Source: Caldilinea sp. CFX5 (GTDB taxonomy: Bacteria; Chloroflexota; Anaerolineae; Caldilineales; Caldilineaceae). Taken from it: a stretch of 14,456 nucleotides of DNA. The notes under the pieces are model-generated. The model saw nothing but the letters and a program-made list of their open reading frames with translations. It was not told where the DNA came from and did no database searches. A program made the position numbers and the translations under genes. Positions 1 through 7,683 of the stretch are shown piece after piece (the first letter of the stretch is position 1; every line of letters begins with the position of its first letter). The stretch spans positions 1 to 14,456 of the forward strand of contig QWII01000184.1 of NCBI GenBank assembly GCA_021405325.1, read 5' to 3'.

Positions 1-1
1 C

Positions 2-592
2 TTTCTGACGCTGATCCTTGTGACCTCATTGGTGCGCATCCTTCAGATTGCCGGCATGGCAACGCTCGCCACCTTTTTTAATGTCTATATGGATGATGGC
101 CTGGGCGCGCCGACAGCGCAGGTCGGGCTGATTACCGGGATTGGTCGGCTACTGGCGGTGCCGATTGTGTTGATGATGCCGCTGCTCTCGACGCGTTGGG
201 GGCATCGCCATCTGGTGACCTTTTCGTCCTTGAGTGCGGTCTTCTTCCTCTTGCCCGTCGCGTTTATTCCCACCTGGTGGGCCGCCGGGCTGGGCTATAT
301 GGGCGTGCAGGCCGGTTCGTCGATTCGCTATACCGCCTTTATGATCTTTATCATGGCCATGGTCAAGCCGGAACAACGCTCCTTTATGTCCGGCCTGAGC
401 GAGATGACGGCGGGCTTATGTTTTGCCTTGATGGCGCTGGTGGGCGGTTATATCATTGTGGGGCAGGGCTATCAGACGCTCTTCCTCATCGGCGCCGGAG
501 CAACCTTGTTGGGCGTGCTGCTCTTCTGGGGTTACTTCCGCAGCGATCACCCGGCGCACCGAATGGCGCAAGCGCCGGTGACGGGCGATTAG
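2..592 (+). CDS. MFS-type transporter, C-terminal part (5' truncated by window edge)
   Basis: The open frame enters from the window edge and stops at TAG 590-592, giving 196 residues with no true start. The GTG at position 20 is only an internal Val codon. The protein is almost entirely hydrophobic helices joined by short polar loops. An RWGHRH loop follows a PLLSTRW segment and resembles the short basic cytoplasmic loops of major facilitator permeases. About six membrane segments are visible, consistent with the C-terminal half of a 12-TM carrier. The substrate cannot be told. It converges on tsaD, with a 25-bp perfect hairpin between the two stops. It could be another polytopic exporter family, but the MFS pattern fits best. 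Confidence 0.75.
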   Translation, partial: FLTLILVTSLVRILQIAGMATLATFFNVYMDDGLGAPTAQVGLITGIGRLLAVPIVLMMPLLSTRWGHRHLVTFSSLSAVFFLLPVAFIPTWWAAGLGYMGVQAGSSIRYTAFMIFIMAMVKPEQRSFMSGLSEMTAGLCFALMALVGGYIIVGQGYQTLFLIGAGATLLGVLLFWGYFRSDHPAHRMAQAPVTGD

Positions 593-603
593 GCTCTCAT
601 TTC

Positions 604-661
604 GCTCCTAGCCAGTCCGTGACTGGCGTCCAAACCCGCCAGTCACGGACTGGCTAGGAGC
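604..661. repeat. Perfect 25-bp inverted repeat, nested palindrome; likely bidirectional terminator
   Basis: Arms 604-628 and 637-661 are perfect reverse complements around an 8-nt loop. Each arm contains its own palindrome, GCCAGTC-CGT-GACTGGC, so one long hairpin or a two-armed cloverleaf could form. It fills the gap between the convergent MFS and tsaD stops, where it could end transcription from both sides. There is no strong U-tract. The architecture matches the repeat at 8351-8408. Confidence 0.9.
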
Positions 662-672
662 AGACTGAATTG

Positions 673-1734
673 TTACCCGGCTGTTTCCGGTAGCGGGAGA
701 TTGGCAAAGACATCAAGAGCAAGTTCGCCGGTGAGCGCTCTGTTTTGCCAGCGGTAGAAGGCGGCGGCGCCGATCATGGCGGCGTTGTCGGTGCAGAGGA
801 AGAGGGGCGGAATGTAGAGCGCCACCCCAGCGCGCCGACATTCTGCCTCGGCCAGGGCGCGCAGATGGGCATTGGCACTGACGCCGCCGCAAATACAAAC
901 TTGCCGCGCCCCATAGGCTTGCGCCGCGGCCAACGTTTTGTGCACCAACACTGCGGAGACAGCGCTTTGGAACGAGGCGGCAATATCAGCAACGACCGTG
1001 GCGTCAGCGATGTCCACGCCATCCTGTTGGAGTTGGCGCACCAGGTTCAAGACGGCCGTTTTCAGCCCGGAGAAACTAAAATTAAAGCGATGCTCGTCGC
1101 TATGCAATAGGGGGCGGGGCAGATCAAAACGTTCAGCATTGCCCTGTTGCGCAACCCGTTGAATCGCCGGTCCACCCGGAAAACCGAGATTGAGCAGACG
1201 CGCCACTTTGTCATACGCTTCGCCGGCGGCGTCATCCAGCGTGCTGCCCAGCAGCCGGTATTGACCGTGATCCTGCATCAAGACCAACTCCGTATGACCG
1301 CCGGAGACGATCAAGATGATCGCCGGGAACGCGTCCTCGGGCACCGGTTCAGGGCGACCAGGGGCCACCAACCAGTTGCTATAGATATGCCCCTCCAGGT
1401 GATTGACCGGCAGCAACGGTCGGCCACTGGCAAAGGCTAACCCTTTCGCCATATTCACGCCGACCAGCAAACTACCGGCCAGCCCAGGCCCGTGGGTAAC
1501 GGCAATGGCATCGACTTCGCTGATATGATCCACCCCGGCGCTTTGCAACGCTTCCTCGATCACCGGCTGGATCGACAAGACATGTTGCCGACTCGCTACC
1601 TCCGGGAAGACGCCCCCGAAGCGGCGATGCAATTCAATCTGCGTGGCTACGACGTTGCTGGCGATCTGCCGTCCATTGACAATCACCGCCGCCGCTGTTT
1701 CGTCACAACTGGTTTCAATGGCCAAAATCCGCAT
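673..1734 (-). CDS. tsaD: tRNA N6-adenosine threonylcarbamoyltransferase TsaD (Kae1/YgjD/Gcp)
   Basis: TsaD transfers the threonylcarbamoyl group from TC-AMP to A37 of ANN-decoding tRNAs (t6A synthesis), working with TsaB and TsaE in bacteria. The 353-aa protein has the usual family length. The N-terminus MRILAIETSCDETAAAV is the ASKHA phosphate-1 region. Metal-binding His are in NHLEGH (H112, H116), SGGHTEL lies at 144-150, and the third metal ligand is D316 in CTDNAAMIG. The start was chosen at ATG 1734: an AGGA lies 9 nt upstream of it but directly abuts the alternative ATG at 1743, and family members begin at MRIL. It is the last gene of the minus-strand cluster, 74 bp behind the phosphoglycosyl transferase. 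Neither tsaB nor tsaE is in the window. Confidence 0.97.
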   Translation of the reverse strand: MRILAIETSCDETAAAVIVNGRQIASNVVATQIELHRRFGGVFPEVASRQHVLSIQPVIEEALQSAGVDHISEVDAIAVTHGPGLAGSLLVGVNMAKGLAFASGRPLLPVNHLEGHIYSNWLVAPGRPEPVPEDAFPAIILIVSGGHTELVLMQDHGQYRLLGSTLDDAAGEAYDKVARLLNLGFPGGPAIQRVAQQGNAERFDLPRPLLHSDEHRFNFSFSGLKTAVLNLVRQLQQDGVDIADATVVADIAASFQSAVSAVLVHKTLAAAQAYGARQVCICGGVSANAHLRALAEAECRRAGVALYIPPLFLCTDNAAMIGAAAFYRWQNRALTGELALDVFANLPLPETAG

Positions 1735-1808
1735 CGCTGTCATTCCTGGTTTGTAAACTTTTACTGTTCATGGAGATTAATGTGTAAATCTCTGTATCGC
1801 TCAATCTC

Positions 1809-2909
1809 TTAATCTCCCAGTCTCTTACGCTCAGTTGTCACCGGGGCTTTGGTACGGCTGGCCCAAAGCAACACGCCCAGACCGACCAGCCCTAACATCG
1901 CCAACGCGATCACCTTCTGGGCGCCGCCGTCGAGCAACAGGGTGATCATACCAAAAAGGGCGCAAAAAAGCCAGTAGCCGATGACAATGGTTCGCTCGCG
2001 AATACCGGCGTCGAAGAGACGAAAGTGGAGATGGTCGCGCCCACCCTGGCCGGGGGAGACGCCCCGTCGCCAACGGGTAATGACCAACCAGACCAGATCG
2101 AGCGCCGGCAACCCCAGCACCAACATCACCGTCGCCAGGCGCGCCCCGCCGATAATGCCCAACGCCGCCAACGTATAGCCGAGAAAGTAAGCGCCGGTGC
2201 TGCCCATGAAGATGCGGGCGGGGGCAAAGTTAAAGGGCAAAAAGCCCAGCGTCGTTCCCAACAAGGCCAGCGGCAGGAGGGCGACACTCTGCTGCGGCGG
2301 GTCGGCGACAAAGAGCATGTGACAGGCCAGAATCACGCAGAAGATAGCGGCCACCCCGGTCACCAGGCCGCTTAACCCATCCAGCCAGTTGACGGTATTC
2401 ATCATAAAGAGAAACCAGAAGATGGTCACCGGCCAGACCAGCCACCAGGGCAGCCCATCCGCCCCCCAGAGCAGACCGGGGCCAAAGGGGTTGTTGACAT
2501 CTTTGATAAAGATCAAACCGCTGATGGCAATGATCGCGACGAGGATCTGCACAAAATATTGCGGCCCGCTGCCCAGTTCATAGCGGTCATCGAGCAGGCC
2601 GGCCACAATGCAAACGAGGCCGCCCCCTAACAGCGCCGCCAGTCGTCGCAGCTCATAGAGATCATTGCGGGGTGGAAACCACTGGGTGATTGGCGCCGGC
2701 AAGAGCAACGGCAGCAACCAGACCAACGCTACGGTGAATAAAAAACCCAGCGCCAACGCCAGCCCCCCCGTGCGTGGAATGATGCCCTGATGGCGCCGCC
2801 GTCCGCCCGGATAGTCAGCCAATCCCCAGCGCAGGCCCAGGCGACCCACCCAGGGCGTCAACCAATAGGTTAGGAGCAGGGCAAAGAGAGCGGTGAACAA
2901 GAAGATCAT
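1809..2909 (-). CDS. Polyprenyl-phosphate sugar-1-phosphate transferase, WecA/TagO/MraY family (GT4), with altered MGD motif
   Basis: This family moves an N-acetylhexosamine-1-phosphate (or related) group from a UDP-sugar onto undecaprenyl phosphate in the cytoplasmic membrane, priming cell-wall or surface glycan synthesis. The 366-aa protein has about ten hydrophobic helices. Family landmarks are RTGGLALALG (46-55), the DD pair in LLDDRYELG (D107, D108), NWLDGLSGL (174-182), and DHLHFRLFDAG (292-302) at the place of the family HxH loop. The segment IFMGSTGAYFLG (233-244) aligns with the family FMGDxGS motif but has Ser237 (AGC) where MraY has the catalytic Asp (D267 in E. coli). The lipid and sugar substrates are unknown. 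It starts at ATG 2909 with a weak GAGG 10 nt upstream. asnS lies upstream on the same strand, separated by an AT-rich hairpin. Confidence 0.9.
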   Translation of the reverse strand: MIFLFTALFALLLTYWLTPWVGRLGLRWGLADYPGGRRRHQGIIPRTGGLALALGFLFTVALVWLLPLLLPAPITQWFPPRNDLYELRRLAALLGGGLVCIVAGLLDDRYELGSGPQYFVQILVAIIAISGLIFIKDVNNPFGPGLLWGADGLPWWLVWPVTIFWFLFMMNTVNWLDGLSGLVTGVAAIFCVILACHMLFVADPPQQSVALLPLALLGTTLGFLPFNFAPARIFMGSTGAYFLGYTLAALGIIGGARLATVMLVLGLPALDLVWLVITRWRRGVSPGQGGRDHLHFRLFDAGIRERTIVIGYWLFCALFGMITLLLDGGAQKVIALAMLGLVGLGVLLWASRTKAPVTTERKRLGD

Positions 2910-2922
2910 GGTGCAGGCGCCT

Positions 2923-2972
2923 CAATAATTAATGGAAAACGATTAAAATGAATCGTTTTCCATTAATTATTG
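2923..2972. repeat. AT-rich perfect 22-bp inverted repeat
   Basis: Arms 2923-2944 and 2951-2972 are perfect reverse complements around a 6-nt loop (AAAATG). The arms are very A+T-rich, unlike the GC-rich genes on both sides. The repeat sits between the asnS stop and the start of the phosphoglycosyl transferase on the minus strand. No U-tract follows, so it may be a processing, attenuation or protein-binding structure rather than a classical terminator. Confidence 0.9.
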
Positions 2973-2980
2973 GTCAAGTT

Positions 2981-4324
2981 CTATGGCCGCAGGTTGGTGA
3001 GGGTGCGCGGGAAGGCGATGGTTTCGCGCACATGGTCGAGGCCGCAGACCCACATGACGGTGCGCTCGACGCCCAGACCAAAGCCGCTGTGGACAACTGA
3101 ACCATAACGGCGCAGGTCGATGTACCATTCGTAAACTTCCTGTGGCAGGCGGTGGCGTTGGATGGCGGCGATCAACTTTTCGGGGTCGCTCATGCGCTCG
3201 CTGCCGCCGATGATTTCGCCATAACCTTCAGGCGCCAGCAGATCGACGCTGCGGCAGACTTCCGGGCGTTCCAGTTCCGGCTCCATGTAGAAGGCTTTGA
3301 CCTGGGTCGGATAGTGGTGGACAAAGACCGGCTTGTCAAACTGGGCGGCAATGTAGGTTTCGTGGGGGCTGCCAAAGTCGTCGCCCCACTCAATCGCCGG
3401 CACCGGATCGGGATAGCCTGGTACTAATTCGCCGGCAGCCGCCGCTTTGTTGATCATCGCCACAGCGTCATCGTAGTGGATGCGCGGGAAGGGGGGCGTG
3501 ACCCGCTGCAACTGCGTTGTATCCCGCTCCAGAATCGCCAACTCCGGCTGGCAGTCGCGCAGGCAGCGCTGGACAATGTGGCTGACAAATTGCTCCTCAA
3601 CCTCCATCAACCCTTCCAGATCGCAGAAGGCGATCTCCGGTTCGACCATCCAGAACTCTTGGAGATGGCGACGGGTCTTGCTCTTTTCGGCGCGGAAGGT
3701 GGGGCCAAGACAGTAGACTTTGCCAAAGGCGAAGATATTGGCCTCGTTGTAAAGCTGACCGGTCTGCGCCAGATAGGCCGGCTCGCCGTGGTAGTCAATC
3801 GAAAAGAGGGTGGTGGTGCCTTCGGCGGCGGCGGGCGTCAGGATGGGAGTGTCAACGTTCAAGAAGCCATGGTTATCCAACCATTCGCGAATGGCGCTGA
3901 TGATGACGGCGCGCACCCGCATGGTTGCCCACTGGCGGGATGAGCGCAACCAGAGATGGCGATTTTGCATGAGGAATTCGACGCCATGCTCTTTGGGAGA
4001 AATGGGGTAGGCTGCGGCAATCTGGCGGATCTCCAGGCTGCGCACGTCGATCTCGTGGCCGCCGGGGATGCCAGGGGCGCGCGGGTCGGCCTTAACCACG
4101 CCCGTCAGCGTTAGACTGCTCTCCTGCGTCAACTCTTTGGCTTTCTCAAAGGTCTCGTCATCGACATTGCCGCGAAAAAGGACCGCCTGGCAGATGCCGG
4201 CGCCGTCGCGCACTTGCAAAAATTGCAGCTTGCCTTTGCCGGTTTTGTTATAGAGCCAGCCCTGGAGTTTGACCTCCTCACCGACATGATCCTTGAGATT
4301 GCGAATGGTTACAACGGGCGTCAT
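2981..4324 (-). CDS. asnS: Asparaginyl-tRNA synthetase
   Basis: AsnRS charges tRNA-Asn with asparagine in the cytoplasm. The 447-aa protein has an N-terminal OB-fold anticodon-binding domain (about 18-105) containing the VKLQGWLYNK strand. A class II catalytic core follows: motif 1 around FLNVDTPILTP (154-164), QTGQLYNEA (187-195), motif 2 as TFRAEKSKTRRHLQEFW (209-225), IEWGDDFGSPHE (311-322), and motif 3 as GFGLGVERTVMWV (414-426). The DFG-x-x-HE element and the shortened core fit AsnRS better than AspRS. A GAAGGAG ribosome-binding site lies 7 nt before the ATG. The start overlaps the upstream gene's stop by 4 bp (ATGA), implying coupled translation. No sign of disruption. Confidence 0.96.
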   Translation of the reverse strand: MTPVVTIRNLKDHVGEEVKLQGWLYNKTGKGKLQFLQVRDGAGICQAVLFRGNVDDETFEKAKELTQESSLTLTGVVKADPRAPGIPGGHEIDVRSLEIRQIAAAYPISPKEHGVEFLMQNRHLWLRSSRQWATMRVRAVIISAIREWLDNHGFLNVDTPILTPAAAEGTTTLFSIDYHGEPAYLAQTGQLYNEANIFAFGKVYCLGPTFRAEKSKTRRHLQEFWMVEPEIAFCDLEGLMEVEEQFVSHIVQRCLRDCQPELAILERDTTQLQRVTPPFPRIHYDDAVAMINKAAAAGELVPGYPDPVPAIEWGDDFGSPHETYIAAQFDKPVFVHHYPTQVKAFYMEPELERPEVCRSVDLLAPEGYGEIIGGSERMSDPEKLIAAIQRHRLPQEVYEWYIDLRRYGSVVHSGFGLGVERTVMWVCGLDHVRETIAFPRTLTNLRP

Positions 4325-4908
4325 GGTGTGACTCCTTCTTGCTGATCGTCAGCTTCGTCAATGTCATCAGAAAACTCTCCTATCTCCTCTTCATCCATGT
4401 CGAGGGTAACGCGCGGGCTGGGTTCCGGCTTGGCGTTGCCTGCGGGTGGAAAGAGTGGGGAGAGATCAATTTCAAAATCTTCCAGCCGGCGCCCGACGCG
4501 CGAAAAGTGTTCGGCCCGAAACTCATGGCTGGCCGGCGCGCCCGGTCGTAACACGTAGGTGTAGACAAAGACCGACTTAGGCGGTTTGTATTCCTGATCA
4601 ATGGCGGCCAGGGTCGATTCACGGACAACCGGCGTTTCTTCCGGTCGCTCGCTGCGGGAACGGCGGCGCCGGCGACCACCGCGACGGTCGCGATCGCGCT
4701 CATTCTTCCCCGCCCCCTCATTTTTCGCATTGTTGCGGGTACGCCCTTTGGGTGGCGGCTCGGCGGGTTTACGCGGCGCCGGCTTCGGCGTCGCTTCCTG
4801 CGTTTTGGCGGTAGCGGGCTTGCGCCGCCGGAAATAGCGGCGGCGATTGCCGCCCCCTTTGCCACCGGCATCACCCCGTTTTTCCCCTGAACTATTGCCA
4901 TTACTCAT
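4321..4908 (-). CDS. Unknown protein with basic disordered N-terminus and acidic tail, translationally coupled to asnS
   Basis: I do not recognise this 195-aa protein. It has three zones. Residues 1-96 are Gly/Arg/Lys/Pro-rich and strongly basic (Arg runs at 22-29 and 79-86), probably disordered and possibly nucleic-acid binding. Residues about 97-153 look folded and more conserved, with PPKSVFVYTYVLRPG and FEIDLSPLF. Residues 154-195 are rich in Asp and Glu. ATG 4908 was chosen because a purine-rich GGTGAG lies 7 nt upstream. A longer frame can start at TTG 5037, but its extra 43 residues look like translated intergenic DNA. The stop overlaps the asnS start as ATGA. An RNA-related role is only inferred from charge and coupling. 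Confidence 0.8.
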   Translation of the reverse strand: MSNGNSSGEKRGDAGGKGGGNRRRYFRRRKPATAKTQEATPKPAPRKPAEPPPKGRTRNNAKNEGAGKNERDRDRRGGRRRRRSRSERPEETPVVRESTLAAIDQEYKPPKSVFVYTYVLRPGAPASHEFRAEHFSRVGRRLEDFEIDLSPLFPPAGNAKPEPSPRVTLDMDEEEIGEFSDDIDEADDQQEGVTP

Positions 4909-5033
4909 AATTTTTCTCACCACCTGTATTAATCGTCTGAACGTGCGCCGATAAAGATACGCCTTTCTCAAGCATTCTGCCGAAGAGGGACGCAGTGACC
5001 GCTTCGGCGAAACATAGAGCAGGCGAACAACGT

Positions 5034-5828
5034 TCAAGGCACGGTATAACTATTCACTAAAGCGCCTTCCGCATTTAATAAACGGACTACGCTCCCGCTC
5101 TGCCACACTGGTTCGCTCTGCCCCCAGTAGAGGGCAACTGTAGTGTCGTCACCACTGCCGGTGTGTAACCAGAGATTGCTGCCGGGAAAAATGTTCTGGT
5201 TGACAAAGGTATAGGCCGGGCCATTTTCGCGTTCCAGCCGCCAGCCATTCAGGTTGACCACATCATTGCTATCGTTGACAATCTGCACGGCTTCGGTGAC
5301 AAGCGTGCCGGGGCCATCCACCGTGCGGATCAGAACGCCTTGCCCGTTCGATAAAGGCGCGGTGGTGGCAGGAGCATTGTTCTCCGCTGGGGATGCGCTG
5401 TTGCCGCCATTGGCAACCGGAATGATCAACCGTTGGCCAACAAAGATTACATTGGCATCTTTCAACTCATTGGCTTGCATAATGGCGTCAACTGTTGTTC
5501 CAAAGCGGCCGGCCACGGCGGAAAGGCTGTCACCGGACTGGATGGTGTAAATCTGTTGGTTGGCGGGATCAAGGGTCGGCGTGGGCGCGGCGGTCGGTTC
5601 TGCCGGTTGTTCGGCGGTAGGCGCTTCCGCCACCGGCGGATTGGGGTTGCCGTTCGGATCAGTTACCGGTGTAACCAGGGTTTCGATTGGTGTACTGGGC
5701 GTCAGCCGGATGGCAAGCTCTTCCGGGTCTGGCCGGCGCGCTTCCACCGCCCAGAACACAGCCAGGGCTACCACCAGACTGATCAAGCTATTGAGTATGA
5801 TGATAAAAAGAAGTTGACGACGATTCAT
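5034..5828 (-). CDS. Membrane-anchored LysM and lamin-tail-domain protein
   Basis: The 264-aa protein has one N-terminal membrane segment (7-28) preceded by a short basic stretch, so the rest is expected outside the membrane. A Pro/Thr-rich linker (43-90, PTAEQPAEPTAAPTPT) leads to one LysM domain (93-137: YTIQSGDSLSAVAGRFGTT, ending GQRLIIPV), which in known families binds peptidoglycan or other GlcNAc polymers. A second linker leads to a C-terminal lamin-tail-like beta domain (about 163-263: EAVQIVNDSNDVVNLNGWRLE, then an FPGSNLWLHTGSG turn). The role is probably cell-surface attachment or envelope organisation. It is the first gene of the minus-strand cluster and starts at ATG 5828 with GAGAAAG upstream. 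The next gene begins 125 bp downstream. Confidence 0.87.
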   Translation of the reverse strand: MNRRQLLFIIILNSLISLVVALAVFWAVEARRPDPEELAIRLTPSTPIETLVTPVTDPNGNPNPPVAEAPTAEQPAEPTAAPTPTLDPANQQIYTIQSGDSLSAVAGRFGTTVDAIMQANELKDANVIFVGQRLIIPVANGGNSASPAENNAPATTAPLSNGQGVLIRTVDGPGTLVTEAVQIVNDSNDVVNLNGWRLERENGPAYTFVNQNIFPGSNLWLHTGSGDDTTVALYWGQSEPVWQSGSVVRLLNAEGALVNSYTVP

Positions 5829-5862
5829 GAACTTTCTCGATCATATATCCTCACGCGCCGCA

Positions 5863-5904
5863 CAGAAAGTAACCCATTGCCCCTGTATAAATTGTTACTT
5901 TCTG
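5863..5904. repeat. 11-bp inverted repeat upstream of the LysM gene
   Basis: Arms 5863-5873 and 5894-5904 (CAGAAAGTAAC and its complement) are perfect around 20 nt. Outside them, ACGCGCC and its complement GGCGCGT also pair after an asymmetric bulge, extending the structure. On the minus strand it would lie in the 5' leader or promoter of the LysM gene. Confidence 0.7.
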
Positions 5905-6020
5905 CGGGGGCCTGGGGGCGCGTTGGTATAGATTATGGGAAGCCAGTATATCACACTCATGGAGAGCATCCAAGCGCTAGGCGTAGTGAAGGTATATTTC
6001 GAGTTGGGGGGCGCATTTGC

Positions 6021-6076
6021 TCCGAACGGCAAGCGTTAGCGATCCGACACCGGGGCGCTAACGCTTGCCGTTCGGA
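6021..6076. repeat. Perfect 21-bp inverted repeat
   Basis: Arms 6021-6041 and 6056-6076 are perfect complements (they begin TCCGAACGGCAAGC and end GCTTGCCGTTCGGA) around a 14-nt loop. The loop, ATCCGACACCGGGG, is partly echoed in reverse complement in the next repeat (6165-6216). Noncoding, with no U-tract. Confidence 0.9.
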
Positions 6077-6164
6077 AATTGTCCCGAAGTTGAAATCCAC
6101 CCGTGTAGTGAGTGCGGTGTAGGGGGTGGGCATAGGGAAAATCTACACCAAAACGCTTTGCGAT

Positions 6165-6216
6165 CCGAGGCGTAGGCGCGCCCCGTGTCGGTCTGCGTGG
6201 CGTGCTTACGCCTCGG
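6165..6216. repeat. 17-bp near-perfect inverted repeat related to 6021-6076
   Basis: Arms 6165-6181 (CCGAGGCGTAGGCGCGC) and 6200-6216 match with two mismatches. The element starts after GCGATCCGA, as the loop of the previous repeat does. Its own loop contains CGCCCCGTGTCGG, nearly the complement of the previous loop. This suggests two relatives of one palindromic family lying side by side. Confidence 0.75.
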
Positions 6217-6405
6217 CGGTGGAAGCTTTATGCTCGAACATTGTTTTCTGGGGCTAGCCCACTTTCACAATTGCGCTTCTGCACGTAAAATAGAGGGGAC
6301 TTACGCGGCTCCCGACGAGTGTAACGTTTGATGTAAGTTCTACGACATGAATGTAAGCGCATTGTAGTACGGGTATGGTAGCGATCAAGAGTGGGGGTTG
6401 ACTGT

Positions 6406-7683
6406 ATGGTTGAGTCACCAAAACGGGGATTGGGTGCGCGTATCCTGATGGTGGTTGGCGTTGGTTTTGCCTTTATCTGGGCTGTCTGCATTTTAGCCTT
6501 GATCTTCGGGGTCTTTGTCTGGAATCGGGAAGCCCGGCGCGACATTGACCCTATGCGCCTCACCAGCGCGCCGGCGGTGCAAGCCATTCGCGTGGTGGCG
6601 CCGGCGCCGGCGCCAGTGGTGGTGATCGCCACCCCGGAAGGCGGCGACTATGAGAGCGCCGTCCTCAAGAATGTTTACGCCCAGGTCAACCCATCCGTTG
6701 TCAACATTACGGCCTTGAGTTCAGGCAGCGCCCTCAATGCCTTGGGTAATCATAACTTTAATGATGAAGATCTCTTGCCCGCCGGTGGCGGCTCCGGTTT
6801 TGTCTGGGACGAATATGGTCACATCGTCACCAATTATCATGTGGTGGAGGGCAGCAACCAGTTGCAGGTGACCTTTAATGACGGCAGTGTGGCCGTTGCC
6901 GAAATCATCGGCTTTGATGTGAGCAGCGACCTGGCGGTCTTGCAGATCGACCCGGAAGGGTACACCTTGCACCCGGTGCGCCGTGGGCAAATGGCGGAAG
7001 TTGCGGTCGGCAACCGGGTTGTGGCCATCGGCAATCCTTTTGGCCTGGCCGGCACAATGACCAGCGGCATTGTCAGCGCCCTCAACCGTTCACTCACCGC
7101 CAGCAATAACTTTAATATTCCGGCCGCCATCCAAACCGACGCCGCCATTAATCCCGGCAATTCCGGCGGCCCCTTACTTAATGAACAGGGCGAAGTGATC
7201 GGCGTCAATGCCCAGATTCGCTCCGAAGTGCGCGCCAATAGCGGTGTTGGCTTTGCCATTCCCATTGCCATTGTCGAACGGGTGGCGCCGGCGTTAATCA
7301 CAGAGGGAAAATATCAGCATAGCTATATGGGTGTGCGCGGAGAAACCCTCAGCCCAATCTGTGCCGATGATTTACAGATTGATAAGCGCTTGCGCGGCGC
7401 CTACATTAGCGATGTTATCCGGGGAACACCGGCGGCAAGGGCCGGTTTGCGTGGCGGCAATGAAGCTTCTCAGACCAAATATTTAGGCATCTGTCCCAAA
7501 AACAGTGGGGGCGACATCATCCTGGCGATCAACGACGAGCCGATCAGCAGCTTTGACGATATTCTGGCCTATCTGGAATACTACACCAGCCCCGGTGACG
7601 TGGTGACGCTCAAAGTTTTGCGCGCCGGACAAACCATTACCCTAGAGATGACCCTAGCGCCCCGCCCGGAAGCCGTTGAGTGA
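6406..7683 (+). CDS. htrA: HtrA/DegP-type membrane-anchored serine protease with PDZ domain
   Basis: HtrA proteases degrade or refold damaged envelope proteins. The 425-aa protein has one N-terminal membrane anchor (about 12-38), then an Ala/Pro linker rich in PAPAP. The trypsin-like domain follows, with catalytic triad H145 (TNYHVV), D175 (SSDLAVL) and S253 (GNSGGPLL). A single C-terminal PDZ domain (about 305-415, YMGVRGETL to GDIILAINDEPI) has an insertion containing two Cys (C319, C363) that might pair. ATG 6406 was chosen because a GGGGG lies about 9 nt upstream. GTG 6391, in the same frame, is less likely because it has no ribosome-binding site. It is transcribed divergently from the LysM gene. 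No two-component regulator is adjacent. Confidence 0.93.
   Translation: MVESPKRGLGARILMVVGVGFAFIWAVCILALIFGVFVWNREARRDIDPMRLTSAPAVQAIRVVAPAPAPVVVIATPEGGDYESAVLKNVYAQVNPSVVNITALSSGSALNALGNHNFNDEDLLPAGGGSGFVWDEYGHIVTNYHVVEGSNQLQVTFNDGSVAVAEIIGFDVSSDLAVLQIDPEGYTLHPVRRGQMAEVAVGNRVVAIGNPFGLAGTMTSGIVSALNRSLTASNNFNIPAAIQTDAAINPGNSGGPLLNEQGEVIGVNAQIRSEVRANSGVGFAIPIAIVERVAPALITEGKYQHSYMGVRGETLSPICADDLQIDKRLRGAYISDVIRGTPAARAGLRGGNEASQTKYLGICPKNSGGDIILAINDEPISSFDDILAYLEYYTSPGDVVTLKVLRAGQTITLEMTLAPRPEAVE

Larger units (their letters stand above)
5829..6405. other. 577-bp divergent intergenic region with three inverted repeats
   Basis: This gap separates the divergent LysM/LTD and HtrA genes and must hold both promoters, but I could not assign a convincing -35/-10 pair. 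It contains inverted repeats at 5863-5904, 6021-6076 and 6165-6216 (listed separately). ATGTAAG occurs twice exactly 20 bp apart (6331-6337 and 6351-6357), with a related TGTAA at 6320, in front of HtrA. These could be a weak activator or operator site. Open frames crossing the region have no ribosome-binding site and look like noise. Confidence 0.7.

Noticed and set aside
196..657. 153-codon plus-strand frame overlapping the MFS gene
   Set aside because: Out-of-frame shadow that runs into the hairpin; lacks hydrophobic helices and a ribosome-binding site.
4909..5037. TTG start at 5037 for the asnS-coupled protein
   Set aside because: The 43 extra residues do not look like the rest of the protein, and ATG 4908 has a better ribosome-binding site.
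5433..6122. 229-codon plus-strand frame crossing the LysM start and hairpin repeats
   Set aside because: Overlaps LysM coding sequence on the other strand and reads through noncoding palindromes; no ribosome-binding site.
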